A DNA stretch of 64,000 nucleotides from AV40 sp963817335 (GTDB lineage Bacteria > Verrucomicrobiota > Verrucomicrobiia > Chthoniobacterales > UBA10450): contig CAWFNX010000005.1 of NCBI GenBank assembly GCA_963817335.1, positions 806,001 to 870,000 on the forward strand, written 5' to 3'. This document shows, piece by piece, positions 32,194 to 40,585 of the stretch (position 1 is its first letter; every line of letters begins with the position of its first letter). Position numbers and translations under genes: made by a program. Below the pieces are notes generated by a model that saw nothing but the letters and a program-made list of their open reading frames with translations, searched no databases and was not told the DNA's origin.

Positions 32194-32733
32194 TTAGGCT
32201 GCCGGCGTTTCCGCGGCGGGCGGGCCCTCCTTTTCGGCTTTCGCTTTCAGCAATCGCGCAAGTGCCGATGCTGGCTCATTCAGTAACCGGACCAATTTCG
32301 TCGCCGGCGACATAAACAATCCAAGCAATTGCCCCTGCAAAACTTCGCGCGGCGGCAAGTCCGCCAGTTGTTCGATTTCTTTCGTCGCAACTTGGGCGCG
32401 ATCGATGAAGCCCAGTTTCAACATCGCCTTCTTGAATTCCCCGGCGAATGTCTTCAAAATCTTCGCAACCGGCGCGACGTCTTTTTCGCCGGTTACAACC
32501 GCGGTTTGTCCGGTCAATTCACCGTTGGCCGCAGTCAGGCCCGAGTCGGCCATCGCTCGCTTTAAAAAGCTGTTTTTAACTACGTGCACTTCTGCGCCAG
32601 CCGCGGCCAAACGCTTTCGCAGCTCGCTGAAGTCGTCCACCTGCATGTGCTGGTAATCGGTCACCAGAACGAAGGACGATTCCTTCAGGTCTTTGGCGAG
32701 GTCTTTAACGATATCTGCTTTTTCTGGTCTCAT
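32194..32733 (-). CDS. rplJ: 50S ribosomal protein L10
   Basis: 179 residues. The N-terminal MRPEKADIVKDLAKDLKESS, VLVTDYQHMQVDDFSELRKR and VHVVKNSFLKRAMAD are the rRNA-binding part. TGQTAVVTGEKDVAPVAKIL and ADLPPREVLQGQLLGLFMSP follow, and the C-terminal helix for L12 dimers is Ala/Lys/Glu-rich. The start lies one base after the rplA stop, so they are translationally linked. In E. coli the L10-L12 complex represses its own mRNA; no leader can exist here in that position because rplA abuts. Confidence 0.96.
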   Translation of the reverse strand: MRPEKADIVKDLAKDLKESSFVLVTDYQHMQVDDFSELRKRLAAAGAEVHVVKNSFLKRAMADSGLTAANGELTGQTAVVTGEKDVAPVAKILKTFAGEFKKAMLKLGFIDRAQVATKEIEQLADLPPREVLQGQLLGLFMSPATKLVRLLNEPASALARLLKAKAEKEGPPAAETPAA

Positions 32734-32734
32734 G

Positions 32735-33445
32735 TTAGGCGGCCGCTCCGGCGAGATAAGGTGAGGGGTCGAGTTTCAGGCCGGGCGACATTGTCGCGCT
32801 TAACGTCATCCCGTCAACAAAACGACCTTTGGCAGTCGCGGGACGCGCCCGCACCACTGCTTCGATCACCGCATTGCTGTTTTCTACCAAAGCTTTTTCT
32901 TCGAACGAAAATTTTCCAATCGGCACCGCGACGTTGCCGTTCTTGTCGAGTTTGAATTCCACCCGTCCCGCTTTCACTTCCTGGACTGCTTTCGCCGTGT
33001 CATCTGTCACCGTGCCAGCTTTCGGATTCGGCATCAGTCCCCGGGGTCCGAGAACTTTTCCGAGCTTGCGCACTTCCGCCATTGCGGCCGGTGTCGCCAC
33101 CGCCACGTCAAAATCCTGAAAGCCTTCCTGAACTTTTTGGATCAGCTCCTTAAAACCGATATGTTCGGCTCCGGCCTCTTTTGCGGCCTTGGCGGCTGCT
33201 CCTTCGGCGAAGACCAGGACGCGCACGGTTTTGCCGCTGCCGTGTGGTAGCGCACAAGTGCCGCGGACCATTTGGTCGGACTGCTTTGGATCAACGCCAA
33301 GTCGGAACGAAACCGTGACGGTCTGGTCGAACTTGGTCGGCGGAAACTTCTTCAGCGTCGCGACGGCGTCGCCGATATTGTAGGATTTCTTGCGGTCGAC
33401 CTGCTCGGCGGCCGCGCGATAACGTTTACTGCGTTTCTGTGGCAT
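32735..33445 (-). CDS. rplA: 50S ribosomal protein L1
   Basis: 236 residues. KRSKRYRAAAEQVDRKKSYN at the N-terminus, FDQTVTVSFRLGVDPKQSDQ, VRGTCALPHGSGKTVRVLVF, and GRVEFKLDKNGNVAVPIGK are standard L1 segments. L1 binds 23S rRNA at the E-site stalk and usually represses its own operon. It is the first gene here: rplK, nusG and secE, which normally precede it, are absent, and a sigma70-type promoter lies 54-81 bases upstream. Confidence 0.97.
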   Translation of the reverse strand: MPQKRSKRYRAAAEQVDRKKSYNIGDAVATLKKFPPTKFDQTVTVSFRLGVDPKQSDQMVRGTCALPHGSGKTVRVLVFAEGAAAKAAKEAGAEHIGFKELIQKVQEGFQDFDVAVATPAAMAEVRKLGKVLGPRGLMPNPKAGTVTDDTAKAVQEVKAGRVEFKLDKNGNVAVPIGKFSFEEKALVENSNAVIEAVVRARPATAKGRFVDGMTLSATMSPGLKLDPSPYLAGAAA

Positions 33446-33498
33446 AATTTTTTGCAGTGCGAACGAGTTTTAGGCTCTCCTGCGGTAATGGGGAGCGC

Positions 33499-33526
33499 AC
33501 AATAAGACAGCGTCACGGCATGTCAA
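33499..33526 (-). promoter_or_regulatory. Sigma70-type promoter of the rplA-rpoC operon
   Basis: Minus strand: a perfect -35 TTGACA (33526-33521), a 16-base spacer and -10 TATTGT (33504-33499), four of six matching TATAAT. Transcription would start near 33492, giving a leader of about 45 bases before the rplA ATG with a GCAGGAGAG segment. This is the best promoter match seen in the window. Confidence 0.7.
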
Positions 33527-33625
33527 AATCATTCTTCCCGGTGCCGGCTAAGGGGCTATGTACACCCAAGTCTCACGCGTTTGAGCTTGCAAAACCTATA
33601 CTGATCTTGGTAAAACCTGGGGGTT

Positions 33626-34468
33626 ATGAAAAGCCCCGCTCGTTATAGTTCCTTGATGATCGCCCTCGCTGTTTTTCTAGCCTCCTCTCAACTCCACGCC
33701 AGGCCGATCGGCTTCAGCGAGCTTTCGCTCATGGTCCGAATGCACCAACCCGAAGCCGACATCAAAAGTGACGTCGCCCAGCGAAAGCTTCTCCACCCGT
33801 TGACCCAACCGCAGGAAAATCTTCTGAAGCAACAGGGCGCCGGCGACTCGCTTATTAAATCACTTCATGATTCAAATCTGGTCGCCTCGAACGAAGAAGT
33901 GGCTGCCGTTGAAGCGGCAACTGTGAGGGAACATCAAATCGCAGCTCAACAGGAGGGACCCCAGAAATGTCCGGTTCGCTGTATAGAAGTCTTTGATGTT
34001 GGTTTTGGCCAGCCAATCAATTTAAGCCAGTGGGGCGGCCTGGATTACGAGATCGCGTTTTATTCGTACCGCTTCGCTGGCGAAGATCATGTTCAGCCAG
34101 CTTTGATCGACCAGGTTGGGACGAGAACTGTTGTCAGCCGTACCATTCCGCTTGAGAGCGAAGGCGAAGCATTCGGGTCGAATTGGTTTCCGACGAACGG
34201 AGTCCGTAACTGGAGATTCATGCCATACAATGTCGTCGATTATGACAATCGAGGAGATTTTCGTGACACTCGTTCTATCAATTTCAGCGATAGCGTGAGC
34301 GTGCATTCACGGTCGGTCTCCCGGCCGATCTGGATCGACTGGAACGATCCAGTATTCTTTGACGGTCAGCCATACACCTTTTATCCGGTTTATGGCGCCG
34401 GCGCCTCGCTTTACTACATCAGCTCGAATAGTTATTCCGCCAGAGTCGCGGTGGCGTTTAATCGCTGA
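33626..34468 (+). CDS. Secreted protein of unknown function
   Basis: 280 residues with a signal peptide (MKSPARYSSLMIALAVFLAS, cleavage near LHA). Next comes GFSELSLMVRMHQPEADIKS and a segment (LTQPQENLLKQQGAGDSLIK), a helical module I associate with secreted Verrucomicrobiota proteins. The C-terminal 170 residues are beta-rich with many Tyr, Phe and Trp (FYSYRFAGEDH, WIDWNDPVFFDGQPYTFYP). A CPVRC pair (about 116-120) could form a disulfide. The gene is convergent with the amidohydrolase, its stop three bases from that gene's stop. Confidence 0.7.
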   Translation: MKSPARYSSLMIALAVFLASSQLHARPIGFSELSLMVRMHQPEADIKSDVAQRKLLHPLTQPQENLLKQQGAGDSLIKSLHDSNLVASNEEVAAVEAATVREHQIAAQQEGPQKCPVRCIEVFDVGFGQPINLSQWGGLDYEIAFYSYRFAGEDHVQPALIDQVGTRTVVSRTIPLESEGEAFGSNWFPTNGVRNWRFMPYNVVDYDNRGDFRDTRSINFSDSVSVHSRSVSRPIWIDWNDPVFFDGQPYTFYPVYGAGASLYYISSNSYSARVAVAFNR

Positions 34469-34471
34469 TCA

Positions 34472-35851
34472 CTAATCCGCTGGAATTTCAGACGGCGTCT
34501 CGCCTGCATCGGCGACAGGCGGGACGCTGGGAGGCCCGTTCCGGATTATTTTTCCCTCCTTCATCACGAACGAAACTCGTTCGGTGGCGGTAATGTCGCT
34601 CGTAGGATCGCCGGGCATCGCGATGACGTCCGCCAGTTTGCCTTTCTCCAGGGTTCCAACTTTTTGGGCGATGCCGAGAAGGTCCGCTGCATTTCCAGTC
34701 GCCGTCTTCAGTGCATCAATCGGCGGCAATCCCAGATCGACCATCAATTTGAATTCTTTCGCGTTCTGTCCGTGTGGAAATACCGCGGCGTCGGTGCCAA
34801 AAGAAATTTTAACGCCCATCTTTACCGCGTTCCGGAACATCTCCGAACGTGCCGCGCCGGCGGCCTTCGCCTTGGCCTGCAACGCCGGCGGATAATTGTC
34901 GATCTTGCTCAAGATCCATTCCGTGGCCATCAACGTCGGCGTGAGATAAGTGCCTTTGTTTTTCATCAAAGTCAGTGTTTCCGGTTTCAGAAACGAACCG
35001 TGTTCAATCGAATCGACTCCGGCTTCGACCGCTTCCTTCGCCGCTTGATCACCATGGCAATGGACCGCCACCTTTTTGCGTAAACGGTGCGATTCATCAA
35101 CCAACGCGACCATTTCGGCGGGAGTTAACTGCGGTGTGTCCACTTCATCGGCTAACGAAAGAACTCCACCCGAAACAGCAGCCTTGATCACGTCGGCGCC
35201 GTTCTTCACTTCGAATCGGACTGCTTTGCGGATCGCATCCGCGCCATCGGCGATGCCGTCGCTGTAGTCGGGTTCGCGACCGAAGAGCATGTCGCGAAAA
35301 CCGCTGGTTGGATCGAAGTGTCCGCCGGTTGCGCCGATTCCAAACGTCGCGACCAACATCCGTGGCCCGACGATTACGCCTTTGTTGATCGAATTGCGCA
35401 ACGCGACATCGACACATTCTTTGCTGCCGACGAAGCGACTGCCGAGATCGCGCACGGTTGTGAATCCGGCTTCGACGGTTGCCTGCGCATGTTTCGTGGC
35501 CATGATCGCGTGCTCAGAAACGTTTTCTCCAACCTCTTGCAGGCGGCGCTCATTATAATTGCCGGAAAAATCGAGCGTCAGGTGGGTATGCCCATCCATG
35601 AATCCCGGCGAGAGCGTCGCGTCGCCAAGGTCGATCACCTGCGCGTCCGACGGCGCCGGCAGATTGCTTCCGGCGTCGACAATCTTGTTTCCCTGAACAA
35701 TCACCACGCCGTTCTGGACGAGCGCTTTAGACTTGCCATCGAACAACCGGGCGGCTTTGAGGACGATGGTTTTGTCAGCACCTTGAGAAGTGATCGCTAA
35801 GGCGAAGGCAAGAATGGCAAAGGCCGAACGGATGGCGGCAGGCGGTTTCAT
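34472..35851 (-). CDS. Exported amidohydrolase (imidazolonepropionase-like, Xaa-Pro dipeptidase group)
   Basis: 459 residues with a signal peptide (MKPPAAIRSAFAILAFALAI). The metal-dependent hydrolase barrel has the first metal ligands in GFMDGHTHL (His88, His90), a bridging Lys region NGADVIKAAVSGG, then KVAVHCHGDQAA, DSIEHGSF and the Asp of SFGTDAAVFPHG. The C-terminal beta domain ends GDPTSDITATERVSFVMKEG. Members hydrolyse amides, often prolidase-like. Its start lies 89 bases from the divergent hydrolase operon, which also contains peptidases, suggesting a shared role in using peptides. Confidence 0.9.
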   Translation of the reverse strand: MKPPAAIRSAFAILAFALAITSQGADKTIVLKAARLFDGKSKALVQNGVVIVQGNKIVDAGSNLPAPSDAQVIDLGDATLSPGFMDGHTHLTLDFSGNYNERRLQEVGENVSEHAIMATKHAQATVEAGFTTVRDLGSRFVGSKECVDVALRNSINKGVIVGPRMLVATFGIGATGGHFDPTSGFRDMLFGREPDYSDGIADGADAIRKAVRFEVKNGADVIKAAVSGGVLSLADEVDTPQLTPAEMVALVDESHRLRKKVAVHCHGDQAAKEAVEAGVDSIEHGSFLKPETLTLMKNKGTYLTPTLMATEWILSKIDNYPPALQAKAKAAGAARSEMFRNAVKMGVKISFGTDAAVFPHGQNAKEFKLMVDLGLPPIDALKTATGNAADLLGIAQKVGTLEKGKLADVIAMPGDPTSDITATERVSFVMKEGKIIRNGPPSVPPVADAGETPSEIPAD

Positions 35852-35940
35852 GTTAGCGGTATAGAAACTTCATCACTCGAAAGCAAGGCCACGCATTTTG
35901 ATCGTTGTTTTGCCCGGCGAGTTTCGCTTCAATCGACCGC

Positions 35941-37794
35941 ATGACCGCACCTCGCGTACTGGCCGTTGTTGTTAGTTTGGCGATAACGATTTGCGGATTG
36001 GCTTCCGGCCAAACGAATCCGCCAAAAGGGCCTTCACCCGAACCCAAATCCGAAGCGAGCCCGACTCCCCCGGCTGCGACCGATTACGATATCAAATGGG
36101 GCGTCAAAATTCCGCTGCGGGACAAAGTTGAGCTGAATGCGACGCTGTATTTCCCAAAAACCGCCGACGGCTCGCAGCCGAAGAGGCCGGTGATCTTCAC
36201 CCTAACTCCGTACATCTCGGACAGTTACCACCCTCGAGCAGCGTATTTCGCTTCGCATGGTTATGTGTTCGCGCTGGTCGATGTTCGTGGTCGCGGAAAT
36301 TCGGGTGGTGATTTCGAACCGTTCGCGCAAGAACCGCACGACGGTCACGATGTCGTCGAATGGCTGGCTCAGCAGCCGTTTTGCGATGGCAAAGTCGCCA
36401 TGTGGGGCGGCTCCTACGCGGGATTTGATCAATGGGCGACGGCCAAGGAACTGCCGCCGCATCTGACAACGATAGTTCCTGCTGCAGCCGCGCATCCGCC
36501 GCTTGATTATCCCTCACTCGATAACGTCGGCGAGATATATGACATGCAGTGGTTCACGTTTACCAGCGGCAAAGCCGGCCAGGTTAATCTCTTCGGGGAC
36601 TCGAAATTTTGGCGAACGAAGTCTCTCGATTTCTACAAAAAACATCTGGCGTTCAAGACGCTCGATTCATTCGTCGGCAACCCGTCCGTCAGTTTTCAAA
36701 GAATTCTCAAGCATCCCACCGCGGATGCCTATTACGACGCGATGGTTCCGACCGTTGATGAGTTCAAAAAACTTACCCTTCCGATTTTGACAATCACCGG
36801 CCAGTACGACGGCGATGAACTCGGCGCGATGACGTTTTACCGCGATCACATGGCGAACGCCGCACCGGACGTGAAAGCGAAACACTTTCTCATCATCGGT
36901 CCGTGGGACCATGCCGGCACCCGAACACCGACCGATGAAGTGGCTGGTGTGAAGTTCGGCAAGGATGCGGTCCTGGATCTGAACGATCTGCATCGCCAAT
37001 GGTACGACTGGACAATGAAGAGCGGCGTCAAGCCGCAATTTCTGAAAAACCAGGTTGCGTATTATTTGATCGCTCCGGGGAATTCGGGCGCGAACGGCGA
37101 ATGGAAGTACACCGACAGCTATGGGAACCTGATCGCGAATCCGAAAACGTTTTACTTCAATTCAAATAACGGCGATGCCAACGGCGTTTTTCGGTCCGGG
37201 ATTTTGACCGAGACAAAGCCGGCCAATGGCGCGGACAAGTTCGTTTACGATCCGCTCGACACCCGGCGCGGCGAAGAGACGGAAGGAATTGAGCCCAACG
37301 ACAAGACGGCCGGACTCGATCAAAAATTTCCGCTCAGTATCGGGAACGACGGTTTGGTCTATCACACCGACGCGCTGACGAAGGAAACGCCACTCGTCGG
37401 GTGTCCGACAGTTACCCTTTGGGTTTCAATCGACACACCGGACGTCGATCTGGAAGCGGACCTTTACGAAATCCAGCCGGACGGCACGAGCATCGGGCTG
37501 TGGACCGACCTGCGACGGCTCCGTTATCGCGATTCACTCCGGGAAGCGAAATTGGTGAAGCCGGGCGAAATTGTGAAGTGCGATTTCAACCCCGGCCTGT
37601 TCGTTGCTCGGAAAATGATGAAAGGCAGTCGGCTTCGTCTGGTCTTGACCGCCGTGAATTCGATTTTCTGGCAGAAAAACTATTGTTCCGGCGGAGTCGT
37701 GGCTGAGGAGACTGCGAAAGACGCCCACACTTGTCACGTTCAGGTCTACCACGACGCGCAGCATTCGAGCTCGATTCAATTGCCCTTGAGGTGA
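35941..37794 (+). CDS. CocE/NonD-family hydrolase (X-Pro dipeptidyl-peptidase S15 fold)
   Basis: 617 residues from the ATG that begins a signal peptide (MTAPRVLAVVVSLAITICGL); an earlier frame start adds 12 unlikely residues. A Pro/Ser linker leads to the alpha/beta hydrolase: VDVRGRGNSGG, nucleophile GGSYAG with Ser158, acid Asp290 in TGQYDGDE and His324 in GPWDHAGT. The C-terminal half is the S15 jelly-roll domain (VDLEADLYEIQPDGTS). The family includes cocaine esterase, amino-acid ester hydrolases and X-Pro peptidases. Its stop overlaps the next ATG by one base (TGATG). Confidence 0.92.
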   Translation: MTAPRVLAVVVSLAITICGLASGQTNPPKGPSPEPKSEASPTPPAATDYDIKWGVKIPLRDKVELNATLYFPKTADGSQPKRPVIFTLTPYISDSYHPRAAYFASHGYVFALVDVRGRGNSGGDFEPFAQEPHDGHDVVEWLAQQPFCDGKVAMWGGSYAGFDQWATAKELPPHLTTIVPAAAAHPPLDYPSLDNVGEIYDMQWFTFTSGKAGQVNLFGDSKFWRTKSLDFYKKHLAFKTLDSFVGNPSVSFQRILKHPTADAYYDAMVPTVDEFKKLTLPILTITGQYDGDELGAMTFYRDHMANAAPDVKAKHFLIIGPWDHAGTRTPTDEVAGVKFGKDAVLDLNDLHRQWYDWTMKSGVKPQFLKNQVAYYLIAPGNSGANGEWKYTDSYGNLIANPKTFYFNSNNGDANGVFRSGILTETKPANGADKFVYDPLDTRRGEETEGIEPNDKTAGLDQKFPLSIGNDGLVYHTDALTKETPLVGCPTVTLWVSIDTPDVDLEADLYEIQPDGTSIGLWTDLRRLRYRDSLREAKLVKPGEIVKCDFNPGLFVARKMMKGSRLRLVLTAVNSIFWQKNYCSGGVVAEETAKDAHTCHVQVYHDAQHSSSIQLPLR

Positions 37795-38798
37795 TGACGT
37801 TCTCGCGAGTCGCAATTATCGCGGCAATCTCCTGGCTGCCGACGCTTGATTTGCGCGCCGCTTCCGAGATTGCGATCGCAATGCGTTATTTGCAGGCCGA
37901 AGGGACTAGTCATTCGCACCTCTATCTTTATCGCGATGACGGAAAGTTTTTGCGGCAGCTGACCAACGACAATTCCGGTCAGGATGTCGATCCAATCTTC
38001 GCCCAGGATGGAGGCACCATCGTGTTCACTCGCGAGAAACCTGACAACAGTCCGCTTGAATTTTGGAGCGTCCAGCCGCTTGGCACGGACCTCAAGAAAC
38101 TCGATTCGGCGCCGGATTGGTATGAACAGACGAAAACTTCGCCGTATTTTACAAATCGCGACGCTACCCCGGCGAACGAATCGGCGTCGCCTTCGGCATC
38201 AACGACCGCTAACGGAATGATCGGCAAACGCAAAAGCTACAAAGCGCCGGATCAGTCGGTTGAATTAATCCTGCGCGACGATCCGAGTGATCCCGACGAC
38301 CAGGTCGACGGCGAGAAACACGGAAAACATTATGTGATTCGTTACTTGAAGACGGGAATCCAGGCTGATTTTGGAACGCTGCCCGGTTTCGTCGGCGTTT
38401 ACGAAATCCTGCACGATCGGCAAAATCCAAATCGACAATTCTTGTTTGACGGCCTGTTGCGAGTGGCGTTCTTCGGTTTACATCTAAATAGTACCGATGG
38501 CGACACTTCGTTCGCCCTTGATCTCAATGGGCCACGCTTTGTCCGGTTGTCTCCGAATTGGGCGGCGCCGATTCCGTTGCCGGGCGAGGCGGCGTTCCTG
38601 ACCCTCGCGGAAAATCGTTTCATTCCGATTCCAGGTACGAGCAAGACTGCGAATTGTTCCTACATTGAACATTGGGACGCGCAGCTTCAGAAGTTCCGTT
38701 ATGCGCGGCCCAACGCCCCGGCGGTTTGTTACGGAGCTTCAATGTTTCGGCCGGATCGTACGCCGGCCGTAGTCACGGTTCGGCAAACTGCAGATTAA
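37794..38798 (+). CDS. Exported TolB-like/WD40 beta-propeller protein
   Basis: 334 residues with a short signal peptide (MTFSRVAIIAAISWLPTLDL). The N-terminal part has one or two TolB/PD40-type blades: HLYLYRDDGKFLRQLTNDNS followed by DVDPIFAQDGGTIVFTRE. The remainder has less clear repeats and two Cys. Such domains accompany prolyl oligopeptidases or act as periplasmic binding proteins. It is coupled to the S15 hydrolase upstream by stop-start overlap and followed by the DUF885 peptidase after nine bases, giving a three-gene operon. Confidence 0.75.
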   Translation: MTFSRVAIIAAISWLPTLDLRAASEIAIAMRYLQAEGTSHSHLYLYRDDGKFLRQLTNDNSGQDVDPIFAQDGGTIVFTREKPDNSPLEFWSVQPLGTDLKKLDSAPDWYEQTKTSPYFTNRDATPANESASPSASTTANGMIGKRKSYKAPDQSVELILRDDPSDPDDQVDGEKHGKHYVIRYLKTGIQADFGTLPGFVGVYEILHDRQNPNRQFLFDGLLRVAFFGLHLNSTDGDTSFALDLNGPRFVRLSPNWAAPIPLPGEAAFLTLAENRFIPIPGTSKTANCSYIEHWDAQLQKFRYARPNAPAVCYGASMFRPDRTPAVVTVRQTAD

Positions 38799-38807
38799 AA
38801 ATTCCCG

Positions 38808-40481
38808 ATGAAAAGAACTGTCAGCCTTCTAACCCTGATTGCCGTTGCCTCGCCCCTGTGGGCGCAGCAAACCGATTCACTCGACAAACTGGCGAACGAT
38901 TTCTGGACCTGGCGCGAGAAATACGCGCCTTTTAATGGCGATGACGTTCCGCGAATGGAGCGTCCCGATGGAATGCGGGACTGGTCGCGCGCGGCAATTG
39001 AAAAGCGACGAAAAGATCTGGCCGAATTCGAATCACGCTGGAAGAAAATCGATCCTAAAAGTTGGCCGATCCCGCAACAGGTGGATTACCGTTTGATCGG
39101 GTCCGCGTTGTCCCGGGTGCGGTGGGAACTCGACGTAAATCCGGGCTGGAAGCGCGATCCGACATTCTACATTGGCCAAACTCTGACCGCGCTCGCCGAA
39201 GCCCTCACGGTTCCCAGTCCTTACGACGAACGGCGGAGTCGCGAAATTTTGGCGAGAATTCAAAACATTCCGCCGATTTTAGCGCAAGGGACCGCGAATC
39301 TGGACAAACCGCCGGCGCCGTTTGCCAGCGTAGCAATTCAGGCGCTCGAGGGAGTTCGGGATCGTCTTCGAAAAATGGCTCCGGCGTTGCAGGGATCGAC
39401 CACCCTTAAGGCAGAAGAATTAAACGGCGCAACGGATCGCGCGGCGGACGCATTGGAGAAATTTCGCGCCGACCTTCAACAGAGATTGCCATCTTTGCCG
39501 TCGCAAACGGCTCTTGGACGCGACGCCTACATTTGGTTCTTGCGCAATGTCGCGCTGATGCCGTTTACGCCGGAAGAACTGCTCGCGATGGGACGTCAGG
39601 AATGGGCTCGCGCGGTCGCGTTCGAAGTTTACGAGAGAAACCGAAACAAAGATGTGCCGCCGCTGAAGATGGTGGACAACATCGACAACTGGATCGCAGA
39701 CAACGCGGCGAAAGAACTTCAGGTGCGGAAATTTCTCGAACAGCATGGCATTCTTACCGTTCCCGATTGGGTTCAGCATTACACCCTGAGACCAACCCCC
39801 GATTACTTGCGCGCGCTCGGGTTCAGCGAGACCGATGATTTCACCTCGCCATCGCGTTTGAGCGAAAACTGCATTCGTTATGTGCCTGAGCCGTCAGATA
39901 AACTCGGTTACTTCTGGCGCGCGACCGCGATGGATACACGGCCGATCTGTGTGCACGAAGGAATTCCCGGACATTATTTCCAACTTTGTCTCTCCTGGAA
40001 ACACGAAGACGCTATTCGGCGGCATTATTATGATTCAGGCCCGAACGAAGGCCTCGGTTTTTACGCCGAGGAGATGATGTTGCAGGCCGGGCTCTTCGAC
40101 GACAGTCCGCATACTCGCGAGATCATTTACAACTTCATGCGCCTGCGCGCGCTCCGCGTGGAAGTCGACGTGAGACTCGCGCTTGGCCAATTCACCCTTG
40201 AGCAGGCGGCAAAATATTTGCAGGAAAAGGTTCCGATGGACGAACAAACCGCGCGACAGGAAGCGATCGCGTTCGCGACCGGTCCGGGTCAGGCCCTCGA
40301 CTATCAGATCGGCAAGCTTCAGATCATCAAGTTCCTTGCCGAAGCCCGAATCAAACAAGGTGAGCAATTCAATCTGCGCGCGTTTCACGATTTCGTTTGG
40401 AAAAACGGAAACGTGCCAATCTCGCTCCAACGCTGGGAATATCTTGGCGACGCCAGCGATGTGCCGGCGCTTTCGAAGTAG
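38808..40481 (+). CDS. Exported DUF885 protein, probable zinc peptidase
   Basis: 557 residues, signal peptide MKRTVSLLTLIAVASPLWAQ. DUF885 proteins are helical metallopeptidase-like enzymes. The motif VHEGIPGHYFQ (His383, Glu384, His389) with a downstream Glu in GLGFYAEEMM (about 418) forms the likely zinc site. Also conserved: DLAEFESRWKKID, GRDAYIWFLRN-type and TGPGQALDYQIGKLQI. It is the third gene of the operon with the S15 hydrolase. Together with the divergent amidohydrolase, the cluster looks like periplasmic peptide breakdown. Confidence 0.88.
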   Translation: MKRTVSLLTLIAVASPLWAQQTDSLDKLANDFWTWREKYAPFNGDDVPRMERPDGMRDWSRAAIEKRRKDLAEFESRWKKIDPKSWPIPQQVDYRLIGSALSRVRWELDVNPGWKRDPTFYIGQTLTALAEALTVPSPYDERRSREILARIQNIPPILAQGTANLDKPPAPFASVAIQALEGVRDRLRKMAPALQGSTTLKAEELNGATDRAADALEKFRADLQQRLPSLPSQTALGRDAYIWFLRNVALMPFTPEELLAMGRQEWARAVAFEVYERNRNKDVPPLKMVDNIDNWIADNAAKELQVRKFLEQHGILTVPDWVQHYTLRPTPDYLRALGFSETDDFTSPSRLSENCIRYVPEPSDKLGYFWRATAMDTRPICVHEGIPGHYFQLCLSWKHEDAIRRHYYDSGPNEGLGFYAEEMMLQAGLFDDSPHTREIIYNFMRLRALRVEVDVRLALGQFTLEQAAKYLQEKVPMDEQTARQEAIAFATGPGQALDYQIGKLQIIKFLAEARIKQGEQFNLRAFHDFVWKNGNVPISLQRWEYLGDASDVPALSK

Positions 40482-40483
40482 AA

Positions 40484-40575
40484 ATGTTGAATCATGCCGC
40501 CCTGCGGCAATCCACATCCAGGGGACATACTGGATGAACTAGCGGGAGCGTAATGTTTAGATACGACCCCAAATC
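40484..40575 (+). repeat. Composite repeat built from three repeat classes
   Basis: ATGTTGAATCATGCCGCCCT (hairpin, as at 12645), then CTAGCGGGAGCGTAA, then directly an inverted copy of the GGGGTCGTATCTAAACATT repeat. The CTCGGTTTT hairpin of the other composite copies is replaced by this second repeat, with a junction at TAATG. It lies three bases after the DUF885 stop. Confidence 0.75.
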
Positions 40576-40585
40576 TACCCCTAAT

